This document shows positions 17,618 to 27,594 of a stretch of 64,000 bases of DNA, piece by piece. This DNA is from CAVVJA01 sp963779485 (GTDB lineage: Bacteria > Actinomycetota > Actinomycetes > Mycobacteriales > Jatrophihabitantaceae): positions 186,001 through 250,000 of the forward strand of contig CAVZYJ010000023.1 in NCBI GenBank assembly GCA_963779485.1, given 5' to 3'. Position numbers and translations under genes: made by a program. Positions within the stretch are counted from its first letter, which is position 1. The number at the start of each line of letters is the position of its first letter. The notes below the pieces were generated by a model. The model worked only from the letters and a program-made list of their open reading frames with translations, was not told where the DNA came from and searched no databases.

Positions 17618-19714
<2,097 letters not shown>

Positions 19715-19804
19715 GGTTCCTTCTTGAAAGCGGGTCTTGAGTTAGCGGGCGGGGTCCCCGCGAGGTTTTCGGACGTTCTCGGCGAGAAGACTTCGTGGGG
19801 TGCC

Positions 19805-20275
19805 TCACCACCGGTAGTGGGCGAATGCTTTGTTGGATTCGGCCATCTTGTGGGTGTCCTCGCGGCGCTTGACGCTCGCGCCGAGCCCATTGCTGGCGTC
19901 GAGCAGCTCGTTCATCAAACGCTCGGTCATCGTCTTCTCCCGGCGTTGGCGGGAATAGCCGACCAGCCAGCGGAGGGCCAGCGTCGTGCTTCGACCGGCC
20001 TTGACCTCGACCGGGACCTGATAGGTAGCGCCGCCGACCCGTCGGCTTTTCACCTCGATCGTCGGCTTGACGTTGTCGAGGGCTCGCTTGAGCGTCACGA
20101 CTGGGTCGGTGCCGGTCTTGTCCCGGGCGCCTTCGAGCGCCCCGTAGACGATCTTCTCGGCCACCGAGCGCTTGCCCCGGAGCAAGATCTTGTTGACCAG
20201 CTGACTGACGAGCACTGAGTTGTAAACCGGGTCGATCACAAGGGGACGACGCGGAGCCGGGCCTTTGCGTGGCAT
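19805..20275 (-). CDS. rpsG: 30S ribosomal protein S7 (uS7)
   Basis: Head-assembly initiator protein, 156 aa, standard length: MPRKGPAPRRPLVIDPVYNS, VSQLVNKILLRGKRSVAEKI VYGAL, KPTIEVKSRRVGGATYQVPV EVKAGRSTTLALRWLV and the C-terminal AHYRW. The ATG overlaps the rpsL TGA by one base (TGATG), so translation is coupled. Confidence 0.98.
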   Translation of the reverse strand: MPRKGPAPRRPLVIDPVYNSVLVSQLVNKILLRGKRSVAEKIVYGALEGARDKTGTDPVVTLKRALDNVKPTIEVKSRRVGGATYQVPVEVKAGRSTTLALRWLVGYSRQRREKTMTERLMNELLDASNGLGASVKRREDTHKMAESNKAFAHYRW

Positions 20276-20649
20276 CAGCTCTTCTCCTTCTTCGCGCCGT
20301 AGCGGCTTCGGGCCTGCTTCCGGTTGCGGACGCCCTGGGTATCGAGCGAACCGCGGATGATCTTGTAACGGACGCCAGGAAGGTCCTTCACCCGGCCGCC
20401 CCGCACCAGCACGATGGAGTGCTCCTGCAGGTTGTGGCCGACGCCCGGTATGTAGGCGGTGACCTCGATGCCGCTCGTCAAGCGGACCCGGGCGACCTTG
20501 CGCAACGCAGAGTTCGGCTTCTTCGGCGTCGTCGTGTAGACGCGCGTGCAGACACCCCGGCGCTGGGGGGAACCCTTCAGAGCCGGCGTCTTCGTCTTGC
20601 CGATCTTGTCCTGCCGGCCCTTGCGGACCAGCTGCTGGATCGTAGGCAT
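20275..20649 (-). CDS. rpsL: 30S ribosomal protein S12 (uS12)
   Basis: Decoding-centre protein, 124 aa, exact family length from ATG 20647-20649 (MPTIQQLVRKGRQDKIGKTK). The frame is open a further 336 bp upstream but without homology. K43 (TTTPKKPNSALRK) and K88 (GGRVKDLPGVRYK), the sites of streptomycin resistance, carry wild-type lysines. AGGAG lies about 13 nt upstream, a rather long spacing. First gene of the str operon here. Confidence 0.98.
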   Translation of the reverse strand: MPTIQQLVRKGRQDKIGKTKTPALKGSPQRRGVCTRVYTTTPKKPNSALRKVARVRLTSGIEVTAYIPGVGHNLQEHSIVLVRGGRVKDLPGVRYKIIRGSLDTQGVRNRKQARSRYGAKKEKS

Positions 20650-21141
20650 GCGGCCTGCAATCTCCTCTGTCATCTGCGGTCGTCGAGCGTGCGGTGGCAT
20701 TGTTGGTGGTACTGGTGGTGCGGTTGTTACTTGACCGGTCCCCGAGGTCGGGTGTGTCGCACCCGATCCGCAGGCCAGCCCGGAATATTCCGGTCTGGAC
20801 GGTATGCCCCGGTCCTGCTCATCGCCAGTGGCCCGGTCCTCGGGCGGGACCGCTGACCGACCGGCCGTCGGCGGGCACGGTTCAAGGCCCGGATCGCTCC
20901 GGGCACGGCCGTCAACGATACTCGCCGTGCCCGGAGCGGTCAAAGCCGCAGACCGAACGTGTCTGACGTGATCCCGTCCCCGCAATCGGGTATGTAGCTC
21001 GTGCCCGCTGGAGGGACGGAAATGCCTACATATCGGTCAGAGACCGGGCGAACCCACAGCCCGCAGAGGCGGTTGGCCCAGTACCGTTTAACCATGCGCG
21101 CCGTCCGCCAACTCGCCACGGCCTGCCGGTAGGGGACGCGC
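20650..21141. other. Divergent intergenic region, rpsL leader / DMT gene upstream
   Basis: 492 bp between the divergent rpsL and the DMT gene. It must contain the str-operon promoter and leader, and a promoter for the plus-strand gene, but no confident -35/-10 pair is visible. It holds the perfect hairpin annotated at 20895-20938 and TCTGACGTGATC at 20962-20973, a 12-bp match to the start of the repeat at 40086. No convincing protein is encoded. Confidence 0.5.
20895..20938 (-). promoter_or_regulatory. Perfect 15-bp hairpin ~245 nt upstream of rpsL
   Basis: Arms CGCTCCGGGCACGGC (20895-20909) and GCCGTGCCCGGAGCG (20924-20938) are perfectly complementary with a 14-nt loop. There is no T-tract. 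Position in a divergent spacer suggests a leader structure of the str transcript or a block between the divergent units; the role is inferred. Confidence 0.5.
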
Positions 21142-22038
21142 ATGGTCTTCTTCGTCGGAATCGCCGCGGCTATCTGCCTCGGTCTGGGCTACGTGCTGCA
21201 GCAACGGGTGGCGGCGCGGTCCCAGGAATCGTCCGGACGTGCATTCCGGCTGCTGCTCGAGCTGATGCACCAGCGGGCCTGGTGGGCGGGCGTCGGTGTC
21301 ATGATCATCGGCCAGCTGCTGGGCGGCCTGGCCCTGAGCCTCGCCTCGGTGGCGCTCGTGGAGCCGCTGCTGTCCTCGAGCCTGCTGTTCGCGTTCTTCA
21401 TTGCCGCGTTCCTATCCAAACAACGGGTGCGCTGGCATGAAATCCTCGGCGCCCTCCTGGTCAGCGCCGCGCTTGGCGTGTTTCTCGCCGTCGGCAATCC
21501 GCTCTCCTCGGACCACCCAAAGGCCAACCGGGCGGTGGTCGTGCTCGCGATCGCGGTCGTCGCCGGCGTGGTCGCCGTGCTGGTGATGATCGGGAATCGT
21601 CGAGGGCTGGTCGCCCGCTCGATCCTGTTCGCGACGGGCGCTGGCCTGCTGTATGGGCTCCAGGACGTGAGCACCCGGGCCGCGTCGTTCACGTTCGACC
21701 GGCTCGGCGTAGGGCAGGTATTCCTACATGCCTGGGCCTACGTCGTGATCGGGGCCGGAATCGTCGGCATCGCGATCTCGCAGAGCGCGTTCAAGGCGGC
21801 CCGGCTCGACTTCTCCCTGCCGCCCATCGCGGCGGCCGAACCGATCGCAGGGATCGCGCTCGGCATCGTGCTACTCGGTGACACGGTGTCCGTGTCGATC
21901 CCCGGGCTGGCCGCCGAAGCTGCCTGCATCGTGGCCATGATCGTCGGCGTCATCTTCATCGGCCGATCGAAGTCGCTCGCCGACTGTGGCACCGCCATCC
22001 TCGAAGCGCCCGAGCCATCCACCGCAGAACGAGTCTGA
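21142..22038 (+). CDS. DMT-superfamily (EamA/NIPA-like) membrane protein
   Basis: 298-aa integral membrane protein with nine to ten hydrophobic helices and two internal repeats, typical of drug/metabolite-type transporters; an early segment (GIAAAICLGLGYVLQQR) and the pattern of short loops resemble actinobacterial DMT or NIPA-like magnesium transporter families. The second half contains AAAEPIAGIALGIVLLGDTV, the usual EamA-type EP...G..LGE/D region. Substrate cannot be predicted. It is transcribed divergently from rpsL and convergently with the hopanoid operon, so it is probably monocistronic. Confidence 0.75.
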   Translation: MVFFVGIAAAICLGLGYVLQQRVAARSQESSGRAFRLLLELMHQRAWWAGVGVMIIGQLLGGLALSLASVALVEPLLSSSLLFAFFIAAFLSKQRVRWHEILGALLVSAALGVFLAVGNPLSSDHPKANRAVVVLAIAVVAGVVAVLVMIGNRRGLVARSILFATGAGLLYGLQDVSTRAASFTFDRLGVGQVFLHAWAYVVIGAGIVGIAISQSAFKAARLDFSLPPIAAAEPIAGIALGIVLLGDTVSVSIPGLAAEAACIVAMIVGVIFIGRSKSLADCGTAILEAPEPSTAERV

Positions 22039-22148
22039 ACGCCTCGCCGGGCCGTCCTCGGCTCAACGACGCGGCACCCGGCTCGGGCCGAAGTTTGGCT
22101 GGGTAGGGGGCCGCGGTAGGTCGTGATCGGCCATGCGGCGCGACGCCG

Positions 22149-23162
22149 TTAGCCCTGCTCCCGCATGGCCCGCAGGCTCTGCTTGAGGGAACCCATCGTG
22201 GCGAGCACCGCGGTGGGCTCGTACCCGCAGTGGGCCATGCAGTTGTTGCAGCGCGGGTCACGGCCGCGACCGTACTTGGACCAGTCGGTGGTCTCCACCA
22301 GCTCCTTGTACGTCGAGACGTAGCCGTCCGACATCAGATAGCACGGCCGCTGCCAGCCGAGCAGCGAGTACGAGGGGATGCCCCACGCCGTGCACTCGAA
22401 GTCGACCTTGCCTTCGAGGAAGTCGAGGAACAGCGGGGAGTGGTTGAGCCGCCAGCGCTTGCGGTTGCCGCCGGCGAAGGCCTTGGTGAACAGCTCGCGG
22501 GTCTCGGTGACGCCCAAGAAATGATCTTGGTCGGGCGCCTTCTCGTAGGCGTAGGCCGGCGAGATCATCATCTGGTCGACCTTGACCTCGTCGTTCAGGA
22601 AGTTCAGCACGTCGATCACGGTCTGCGGCGTGTCGGTGTTGAAGAAGGTCGAGTTGGTGGTGACTCGGAAGCCCTTCTCCTTGAGGAAACCGATGGCCGC
22701 GATGGCCTCGTCGAATACGCCTTCCTTGGCGACGGACTCGTCGTGCCGATCCCGCAGGCCGTCGACGTGGATGGCGAAGGCGAAATACGGCGACGGAGTG
22801 AAGTCGAACTTGTCCCAGCGCTTGCGGACCAGCTCCGCGTTGGTGCACAGGTAGACGTACTTCTTCCGTTTGACGAGCTCGTTGACCATGTCGTCGATCT
22901 GCGGATGCATCATCGGCTCGCCGCCGGCGATCGACACCATGGGCGCCCCGGACTCCTCGATGGCGGCGACGGCGCGTTCGACCGGCATCCGCTGCCGGAG
23001 CAGATCGTGCGGCTGCTGGATCTTGCCGCACCCGTGGCACTTGAGATTGCACGCAAATAGCGGTTCCAGCTCCACGATGAGCGGGAACTTCTCGACTCGC
23101 CGGATCTTCTTCGAGATCAGGTACCAACCGATGCGCGCACTTTGCCGCACGGGAATCGCCAT
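22149..23162 (-). CDS. hpnH: Adenosyl-hopene transferase HpnH (radical SAM)
   Basis: Radical SAM enzyme, 337 aa, that adds the 5'-deoxyadenosyl group to diploptene to form adenosylhopane, the first C35 hopanoid step. The [4Fe-4S]/SAM motif CxxxCxxC is C38-C42-C45 (FACNLKCHGCGK), followed by SIAGGEPMMHPQI. A C-terminal cysteine cluster (RCNNCMAHCGYEPTAV) matches the SPASM-like tail of the HpnH family. The ATG overlaps the stop of the upstream fusion gene (TGATG). It is the last gene of the hopanoid operon. Confidence 0.93.
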   Translation of the reverse strand: MAIPVRQSARIGWYLISKKIRRVEKFPLIVELEPLFACNLKCHGCGKIQQPHDLLRQRMPVERAVAAIEESGAPMVSIAGGEPMMHPQIDDMVNELVKRKKYVYLCTNAELVRKRWDKFDFTPSPYFAFAIHVDGLRDRHDESVAKEGVFDEAIAAIGFLKEKGFRVTTNSTFFNTDTPQTVIDVLNFLNDEVKVDQMMISPAYAYEKAPDQDHFLGVTETRELFTKAFAGGNRKRWRLNHSPLFLDFLEGKVDFECTAWGIPSYSLLGWQRPCYLMSDGYVSTYKELVETTDWSKYGRGRDPRCNNCMAHCGYEPTAVLATMGSLKQSLRAMREQG

Positions 23163-24658
23163 CAGTCCGAAACCTCCTTGGGCAGCGTGAACCGGATGTC
23201 TTCGCGGGTCACCTCACGTTCGGTCACGTCGATCGGACCGAGCGCACGTAACGTACCGATCACCTCGTCGACGAGATGGGGCGGTGCCGAGGCACCCGCG
23301 GTAAGGCCGATCTTGCGCGCATTCATGATCCACTCGGGAGCGATGCTGGACGCGTCGTCGACCAGATACGCAGGTGTGCCCGCGCGCTCGGAGACCTCGA
23401 CCAGCCGTTTCGAGTTCGACGAGTTCGCCGACCCGACGACGATCACGACGTCGCAGTCCTCAGCGATGGCAAGCACCGCCTGCTGGCGGTTGGTGGTGGC
23501 GTAGCAGATGTCCTCCGTTGGCGGGCCTGAAAGGAGCGGGAACCGCTCGCGCAGGACGTCGACGACCTGCGCCACCTCGTCGACGGCAAGCGTGGTCTGC
23601 GTCAGGTACGACACCCGCGCGGGGTCGTCCACCTCGACGCGCGCCGCAGTGGTGGCATTGCCCACCAGCCGGATGTCGCCCTCGCCGAGAGTCCCCTCGG
23701 TCTCGTCATGGCCGTCGTGCCCGACGAGCAGCACTGTGTCGCCCCGAGCCAGAAACCGCCGGGCCTCGGTGTGGACCTTCGCGACCAGCGGGCACGTCGC
23801 GTCCACGACCGTCAGGTTGCGCCGCTTGGCTTCCGCCCGGACCGCGGGGGCCACGCCATGGGCGGAGAACACCACGGCCGTGTTGTCGGGCACCTCGTCC
23901 AGCTCATCGACGAACACCGCGCCCTGCCGCTGCAGATCGGCCACGACGTGCGCGTTGTGCACGATCTGCCGCCGCACGTACACCGGGCGGGGATAGCGCC
24001 GCAATGCCTGCTCGACGATGTCGATCGCCCGGTCCACCCCGGCGCAGAAGGACCGCGGGCCGGCCAGCAGCACCGACCGCGGCCCGGCCAGGTCGGCCCA
24101 GACCCGCAGCGACGGGCCGATCCGGCGCAGCACCCGTAGTGCCTTCGCCCCGGCGCCCACGGTGCGCAACCGACCCAGCGGCGTGTACGCGGTGTCCACG
24201 ATCACTCGCACCACCGCCACCGGCAGATCCCGCGTCGGCAGCGCCCGGACGACCGCGGAGGACTCCATGTCAACCGCGAGCGCTCCGGTGCGGGCCAGCC
24301 GCTCGCGCTCGGATCCGGTGACGATGTGGTCGGTGCTGACCATCGGCCCGGTGTGCACGCGCAGACCCTGCTCGCGCAGCGCGGCGACCAGCGGGGCAGC
24401 CGCCCGAAGGACGGTGCGCCCGATGTCGTCGCGCACCTCGCTGGCGACCACCACGTCGCCGGCCCGCAGCTCCGGGCTCACCCCGCCGCCGACGCCCGCC
24501 ACCACGACCGCGTGCGGCTCGAGCTCGGCCAACCGGGGCAACCACACTTGCACCCGCTTCAGGCCCATGCCACACCGTTCGACCCGCGCGCCGGGGACCT
24601 GCCCGGCCAGCGCCGCGTACTCCGTGCGCAGCGCGGTCACGACCAGCAGTTCGTTCAC
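23162..24658 (-). CDS. ispH: Fusion: hopanoid nucleosidase (HpnG-like) + IspH (HMBPP reductase)
   Basis: 498-aa two-domain protein. Residues 1-185 form a nucleoside-phosphorylase/MTAN fold, with VVVAGVGGGVSPELRAGDVV and the catalytic-loop motif LAVDMESSAV (128-137), as in HpnG, which releases adenine from adenosylhopane. Residues ~195-498 are a full IspH, the last MEP-pathway enzyme making IPP and DMAPP; its three Fe-S cysteines are present: C205 (GPRSFCAGVDRAI), C289 (VDATCPLVAKVH) and C385 (EDICYATTNRQQAV), with SAHGV and GSANSSNS. The junction is in frame with no stop or restart. GTG start overlaps the shc stop (GTGA). Domain functions are family knowledge; that both act in hopanoid supply is inferred from the operon. 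Confidence 0.9.
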   Translation of the reverse strand: MNELLVVTALRTEYAALAGQVPGARVERCGMGLKRVQVWLPRLAELEPHAVVVAGVGGGVSPELRAGDVVVASEVRDDIGRTVLRAAAPLVAALREQGLRVHTGPMVSTDHIVTGSERERLARTGALAVDMESSAVVRALPTRDLPVAVVRVIVDTAYTPLGRLRTVGAGAKALRVLRRIGPSLRVWADLAGPRSVLLAGPRSFCAGVDRAIDIVEQALRRYPRPVYVRRQIVHNAHVVADLQRQGAVFVDELDEVPDNTAVVFSAHGVAPAVRAEAKRRNLTVVDATCPLVAKVHTEARRFLARGDTVLLVGHDGHDETEGTLGEGDIRLVGNATTAARVEVDDPARVSYLTQTTLAVDEVAQVVDVLRERFPLLSGPPTEDICYATTNRQQAVLAIAEDCDVVIVVGSANSSNSKRLVEVSERAGTPAYLVDDASSIAPEWIMNARKIGLTAGASAPPHLVDEVIGTLRALGPIDVTEREVTREDIRFTLPKEVSD

Positions 24659-26562
24659 CCCGTCATCACCCCGAGCCGGCGAGCGTAGCGCCCCAGAGCG
24701 CTGACGGGAAACAGGTGTCGGTACAACTCATAGTTGATGTAGAAGGCGCCGGGGAAGCCGGTGCCGGTATAGAGCGGCTCGTCCCACCCACCGTCCTCCA
24801 GTTGGGTGTCGACCAGCCACTTGATCCCGCGGTCGACTGCCTCGGTCTCATCGCCGGCGGCGAGCAGGGCGAGCAGGGCCCACGCCGTCTGGGAGGCCGT
24901 GGACGTGCCCCGGCCGCGCCACGATACGTCGTCGTAGGAGCGCAGGTCCTCACCCCATCCACCGTCGAAGTTCTGCACGCCGTGCAGCCAGCGGACGGCC
25001 CGCCGAATGGGCAGTGAGCTCGGCTCGATGCCAGCAGCGACCAAGGCCGGAACGGCGGCGCCGGTGCCGTAGACGTAATTCGCACCCCACCGGCCGAACC
25101 ACGAGCCGTCGGCCTCCTGGGCGTCCAGGAGCCAGCGCACGCCGTCCTGCGCGGCGTCGGTTCGAGACAGGCCGCGGGCGGCAAGCATCTCGACGACATG
25201 CGCGGTGACGTCGGCCGACGGCGGGTCGATGACCGCTCCGAAGTCGCAGAACGGCAGCTTCTCGATCAGCCGGTGGGTGTTGTCGGCGTCGAATGCGGCC
25301 CACCCACCGTCGGACGACTGCATGCCGACGACCCACGCGACGCCCCGCTCGATGGCGTCCGCGGCCGGGACAGTGTCGCCCAGCCGGTCGAGCGCTAGAA
25401 CGACCTCGGCCGTGTCGTCGATGTCGGGATAGCCGTCGTTGGCGAATTCGAAGGCCCACCCGCCGGGCGCGACATCCGGTCGCCGCACGGACCAATCTCC
25501 ACGCACCCGGATCTCCTCGCCGAGCAGCCAGTCCGCCGCGCGCCGGAGGGCGGCGTCGTCGGCCGGGACGCCAGCATCGGCCAGCGCGATCACCGCGAGG
25601 CAGGTGTCCCAGACCGGCGACTGGCAGGCCTCCAGTCGCCGCACGACGCCGTCCGGCGTCTTCTCGTGCACGAGAAATCCTTCGAGTCCCTCGATGGCGG
25701 CCGCCAGGACCGGATGGTCGAGGGGGTAACCCAGCAGGTGCAGGGCCAGGATCGAATACACCCACGGCGGCTGGATGCCACCCCATCCGCCGTCGGCCTC
25801 CTGCCGGGCGATGATCCACTCGGCCGCCCGATGCAGTACAGCCGACCGCCCCGGTTTCCAGCGGGCGCGCTCGTAGCGCTGCAGGGCGACGTCGAGCAGC
25901 TGAAATGCCCGCGCCACGCTGCGGGTCGGCGCACGGCGCTGCTCGGCCGGCCGGCCGCCGGTACGCAGCTCGGCCACCGAGAAGGGCAGCGGCCGGACCG
26001 GCCGCAGCGTGGCGACCACGGTGATCGGGACGACGGACTGCCGGGCCCAGCAGCCCCAGTCGTAGAGATTGAGCGGCAGCCAGCGGGGCAACAGCACGAT
26101 CTCGGGCGGCATGGTCGGCAGTTCGTCCCACGGCCACTCACCGAACATGGCCAGCCAGATTCGGGTGAACACTCGGGTTGCTTCCAAGCCGCCGTGTTCG
26201 CGGATCCACTCTCGAGCCGAGACGACGTGCCGCGCATCGAGATCGTCGCCAGCCAGACGAAGCGCCACATACGCTTCGACCGTCGTCGACAGATCGGCCG
26301 GGCCGCCCTCGAAGTTGGCCCACGTACCGTCGGACCGTTGTTGCGAGCGAATCCACCGCGCGGCCGACTCGAGCTCGTCCGCCCGCAGGATGCCCAAGAA
26401 CTGGCGGAGAAGCAGGTCCTCCGCGTCCATGGTCACGTTGGTGCGCAGCTCGCCTTTCCACCAGCCCGCGGGATCTTGCCTTTGGCGCAGGTGTTCGCGC
26501 GCGCGTGATAGCGCCTCGCCCACGTCGTCGTGGCCGAGAACGGCCCCCAGCTGCATCGTCAC
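24655..26562 (-). CDS. shc: Squalene-hopene cyclase
   Basis: Monotopic membrane enzyme, 635 aa, that cyclises squalene to hopene and hopanol. The catalytic acid motif DxDDTA is D380-I-D382-D383-T-A. Multiple QW repeats are visible (for example QRSDGTWANFEGG, QEADGGWGGIQPPW, QSSDGGWAAFDAD, QEADGSWFGRWG, VQNFDGGWGEDL, QLEDGGWDEPLYTGTGFP). Standard family length. The start is GTG at 26560-26562, or an ATG two codons later. It overlaps the fusion gene by 4 bp and is 18 bp after the polyprenyl synthase. Confidence 0.97.
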   Translation of the reverse strand: MTMQLGAVLGHDDVGEALSRAREHLRQRQDPAGWWKGELRTNVTMDAEDLLLRQFLGILRADELESAARWIRSQQRSDGTWANFEGGPADLSTTVEAYVALRLAGDDLDARHVVSAREWIREHGGLEATRVFTRIWLAMFGEWPWDELPTMPPEIVLLPRWLPLNLYDWGCWARQSVVPITVVATLRPVRPLPFSVAELRTGGRPAEQRRAPTRSVARAFQLLDVALQRYERARWKPGRSAVLHRAAEWIIARQEADGGWGGIQPPWVYSILALHLLGYPLDHPVLAAAIEGLEGFLVHEKTPDGVVRRLEACQSPVWDTCLAVIALADAGVPADDAALRRAADWLLGEEIRVRGDWSVRRPDVAPGGWAFEFANDGYPDIDDTAEVVLALDRLGDTVPAADAIERGVAWVVGMQSSDGGWAAFDADNTHRLIEKLPFCDFGAVIDPPSADVTAHVVEMLAARGLSRTDAAQDGVRWLLDAQEADGSWFGRWGANYVYGTGAAVPALVAAGIEPSSLPIRRAVRWLHGVQNFDGGWGEDLRSYDDVSWRGRGTSTASQTAWALLALLAAGDETEAVDRGIKWLVDTQLEDGGWDEPLYTGTGFPGAFYINYELYRHLFPVSALGRYARRLGVMTG

Positions 26563-26580
26563 GGTTACGGCTTCCGGTTG

Positions 26581-27594
26581 TTAATGATCGCGCTCAATAA
26601 CGTATCGCGCCAATGTGATGAGATCCTGTAACGCGGCATCAGGTAACGACGCGTCCTCCAGTGCGGCCAGGGCCGCGCCTAGCCGCCGGTCGGCCTCGCC
26701 GGCGGCCCAGTCCAGTCCCCCAGCTTCGAGGATGAGTTCCGTGGCGAGCCGCACCTCCTCTTCGGATTCCGGCCGGCCGTCTGCGAGCAACGCCGAGAGC
26801 TGCCGCCCGGCGTTCGTTCCCGACGTCAGGGCGGCGACTACGGGTGCGCTACGCTTTCCGGTCCGCACGTCGGACGACGATGACTTACCAGTGATCACCG
26901 GATCCCCGGTGATGCCCAGAATGTCGTCGACCAGCTGGAAGGCCATGCCCAGCTCGGCGCCGTAGCACCACAACGACCGGACGAGCTGATCTCGACCGCG
27001 CACCGCCGCCGCACCGATCGCCGCCGAGCAGGCCAGGAGCGCCCCGGTCTTGCCCGCCTCCATGTGCAGGCACTCGGCCAGATCGACGGTCGCCGACCCC
27101 TCGAACGCCAGATCGTCGGACTGCCCGCTGATCAACTGGTGAACCGCCTCGGTCAGGCACGGCAAGGCGCGCACGCCGGCCTCGCCGTGGGCCAGCAACA
27201 CATCGAACGCGAGCGTGAGCATCGCGTTGCCGGCCAGGATCGCCTGGCCGTCGCCGAACATGACCCAGCCGGTGGGCCGATGACGCCGTTCGAGGTCGCG
27301 GTCCATGACGTCGTCGTGCAGCAGCGAGAAGTTGTGGACAAGCTCGACGGCAACCGCGGGCGGCACCCCGTCGGCGATCGTGCCGCCGGCGGCCTCGGCG
27401 CTGATGACGGCAAGCGTGGGCCGTAGGGCCTTGCCGCCGCCGTGCTCGATCGGGTTACCGAACTCGTCGTTCCAGTCGAGCTGGTAGCCCGCCACCAGCG
27501 CCATGCGTGGCTCCAGCTGGGCGACCGCGGCCCGCATCGCCGGAATGACCACTTCTCGGGCCCGCCCGATGGCCGTGGGAATCGATCGGGTCAC
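26581..27594 (-). CDS. Polyprenyl (farnesyl-type) diphosphate synthase
   Basis: Trans-isoprenyl diphosphate synthase, 337 aa, condensing IPP with allylic diphosphates. First Asp-rich motif is LLHDDVMDRD and the second is QLVDDILGITGD, with GGGKALRPTL before. In this operon it probably makes FPP for HpnD. The GTG at 27592-27594 overlaps the hpnE TGA (GTGA), which fixes the start even though the frame is open 390 bp further up inside hpnE. Product chain length is inferred; residues before the first motif were not modelled. Confidence 0.92.
   Translation of the reverse strand: MTRSIPTAIGRAREVVIPAMRAAVAQLEPRMALVAGYQLDWNDEFGNPIEHGGGKALRPTLAVISAEAAGGTIADGVPPAVAVELVHNFSLLHDDVMDRDLERRHRPTGWVMFGDGQAILAGNAMLTLAFDVLLAHGEAGVRALPCLTEAVHQLISGQSDDLAFEGSATVDLAECLHMEAGKTGALLACSAAIGAAAVRGRDQLVRSLWCYGAELGMAFQLVDDILGITGDPVITGKSSSSDVRTGKRSAPVVAALTSGTNAGRQLSALLADGRPESEEEVRLATELILEAGGLDWAAGEADRRLGAALAALEDASLPDAALQDLITLARYVIERDH

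Noticed and set aside
20515..20535. Streptomycin-resistance mutation at S12 K43 or K88
   Set aside because: Both lysines are wild-type (TPKKPNS, GRVKDLPG).
20650..20985. N-terminal extension of rpsL by 112 codons
   Set aside because: S12 proteins are 124 aa, and MPTIQQL is the family start. The extra codons cover the promoter and leader region.
21962..22038. Terminator downstream of the DMT gene
   Set aside because: No convincing stem was found between 22039 and 22148.
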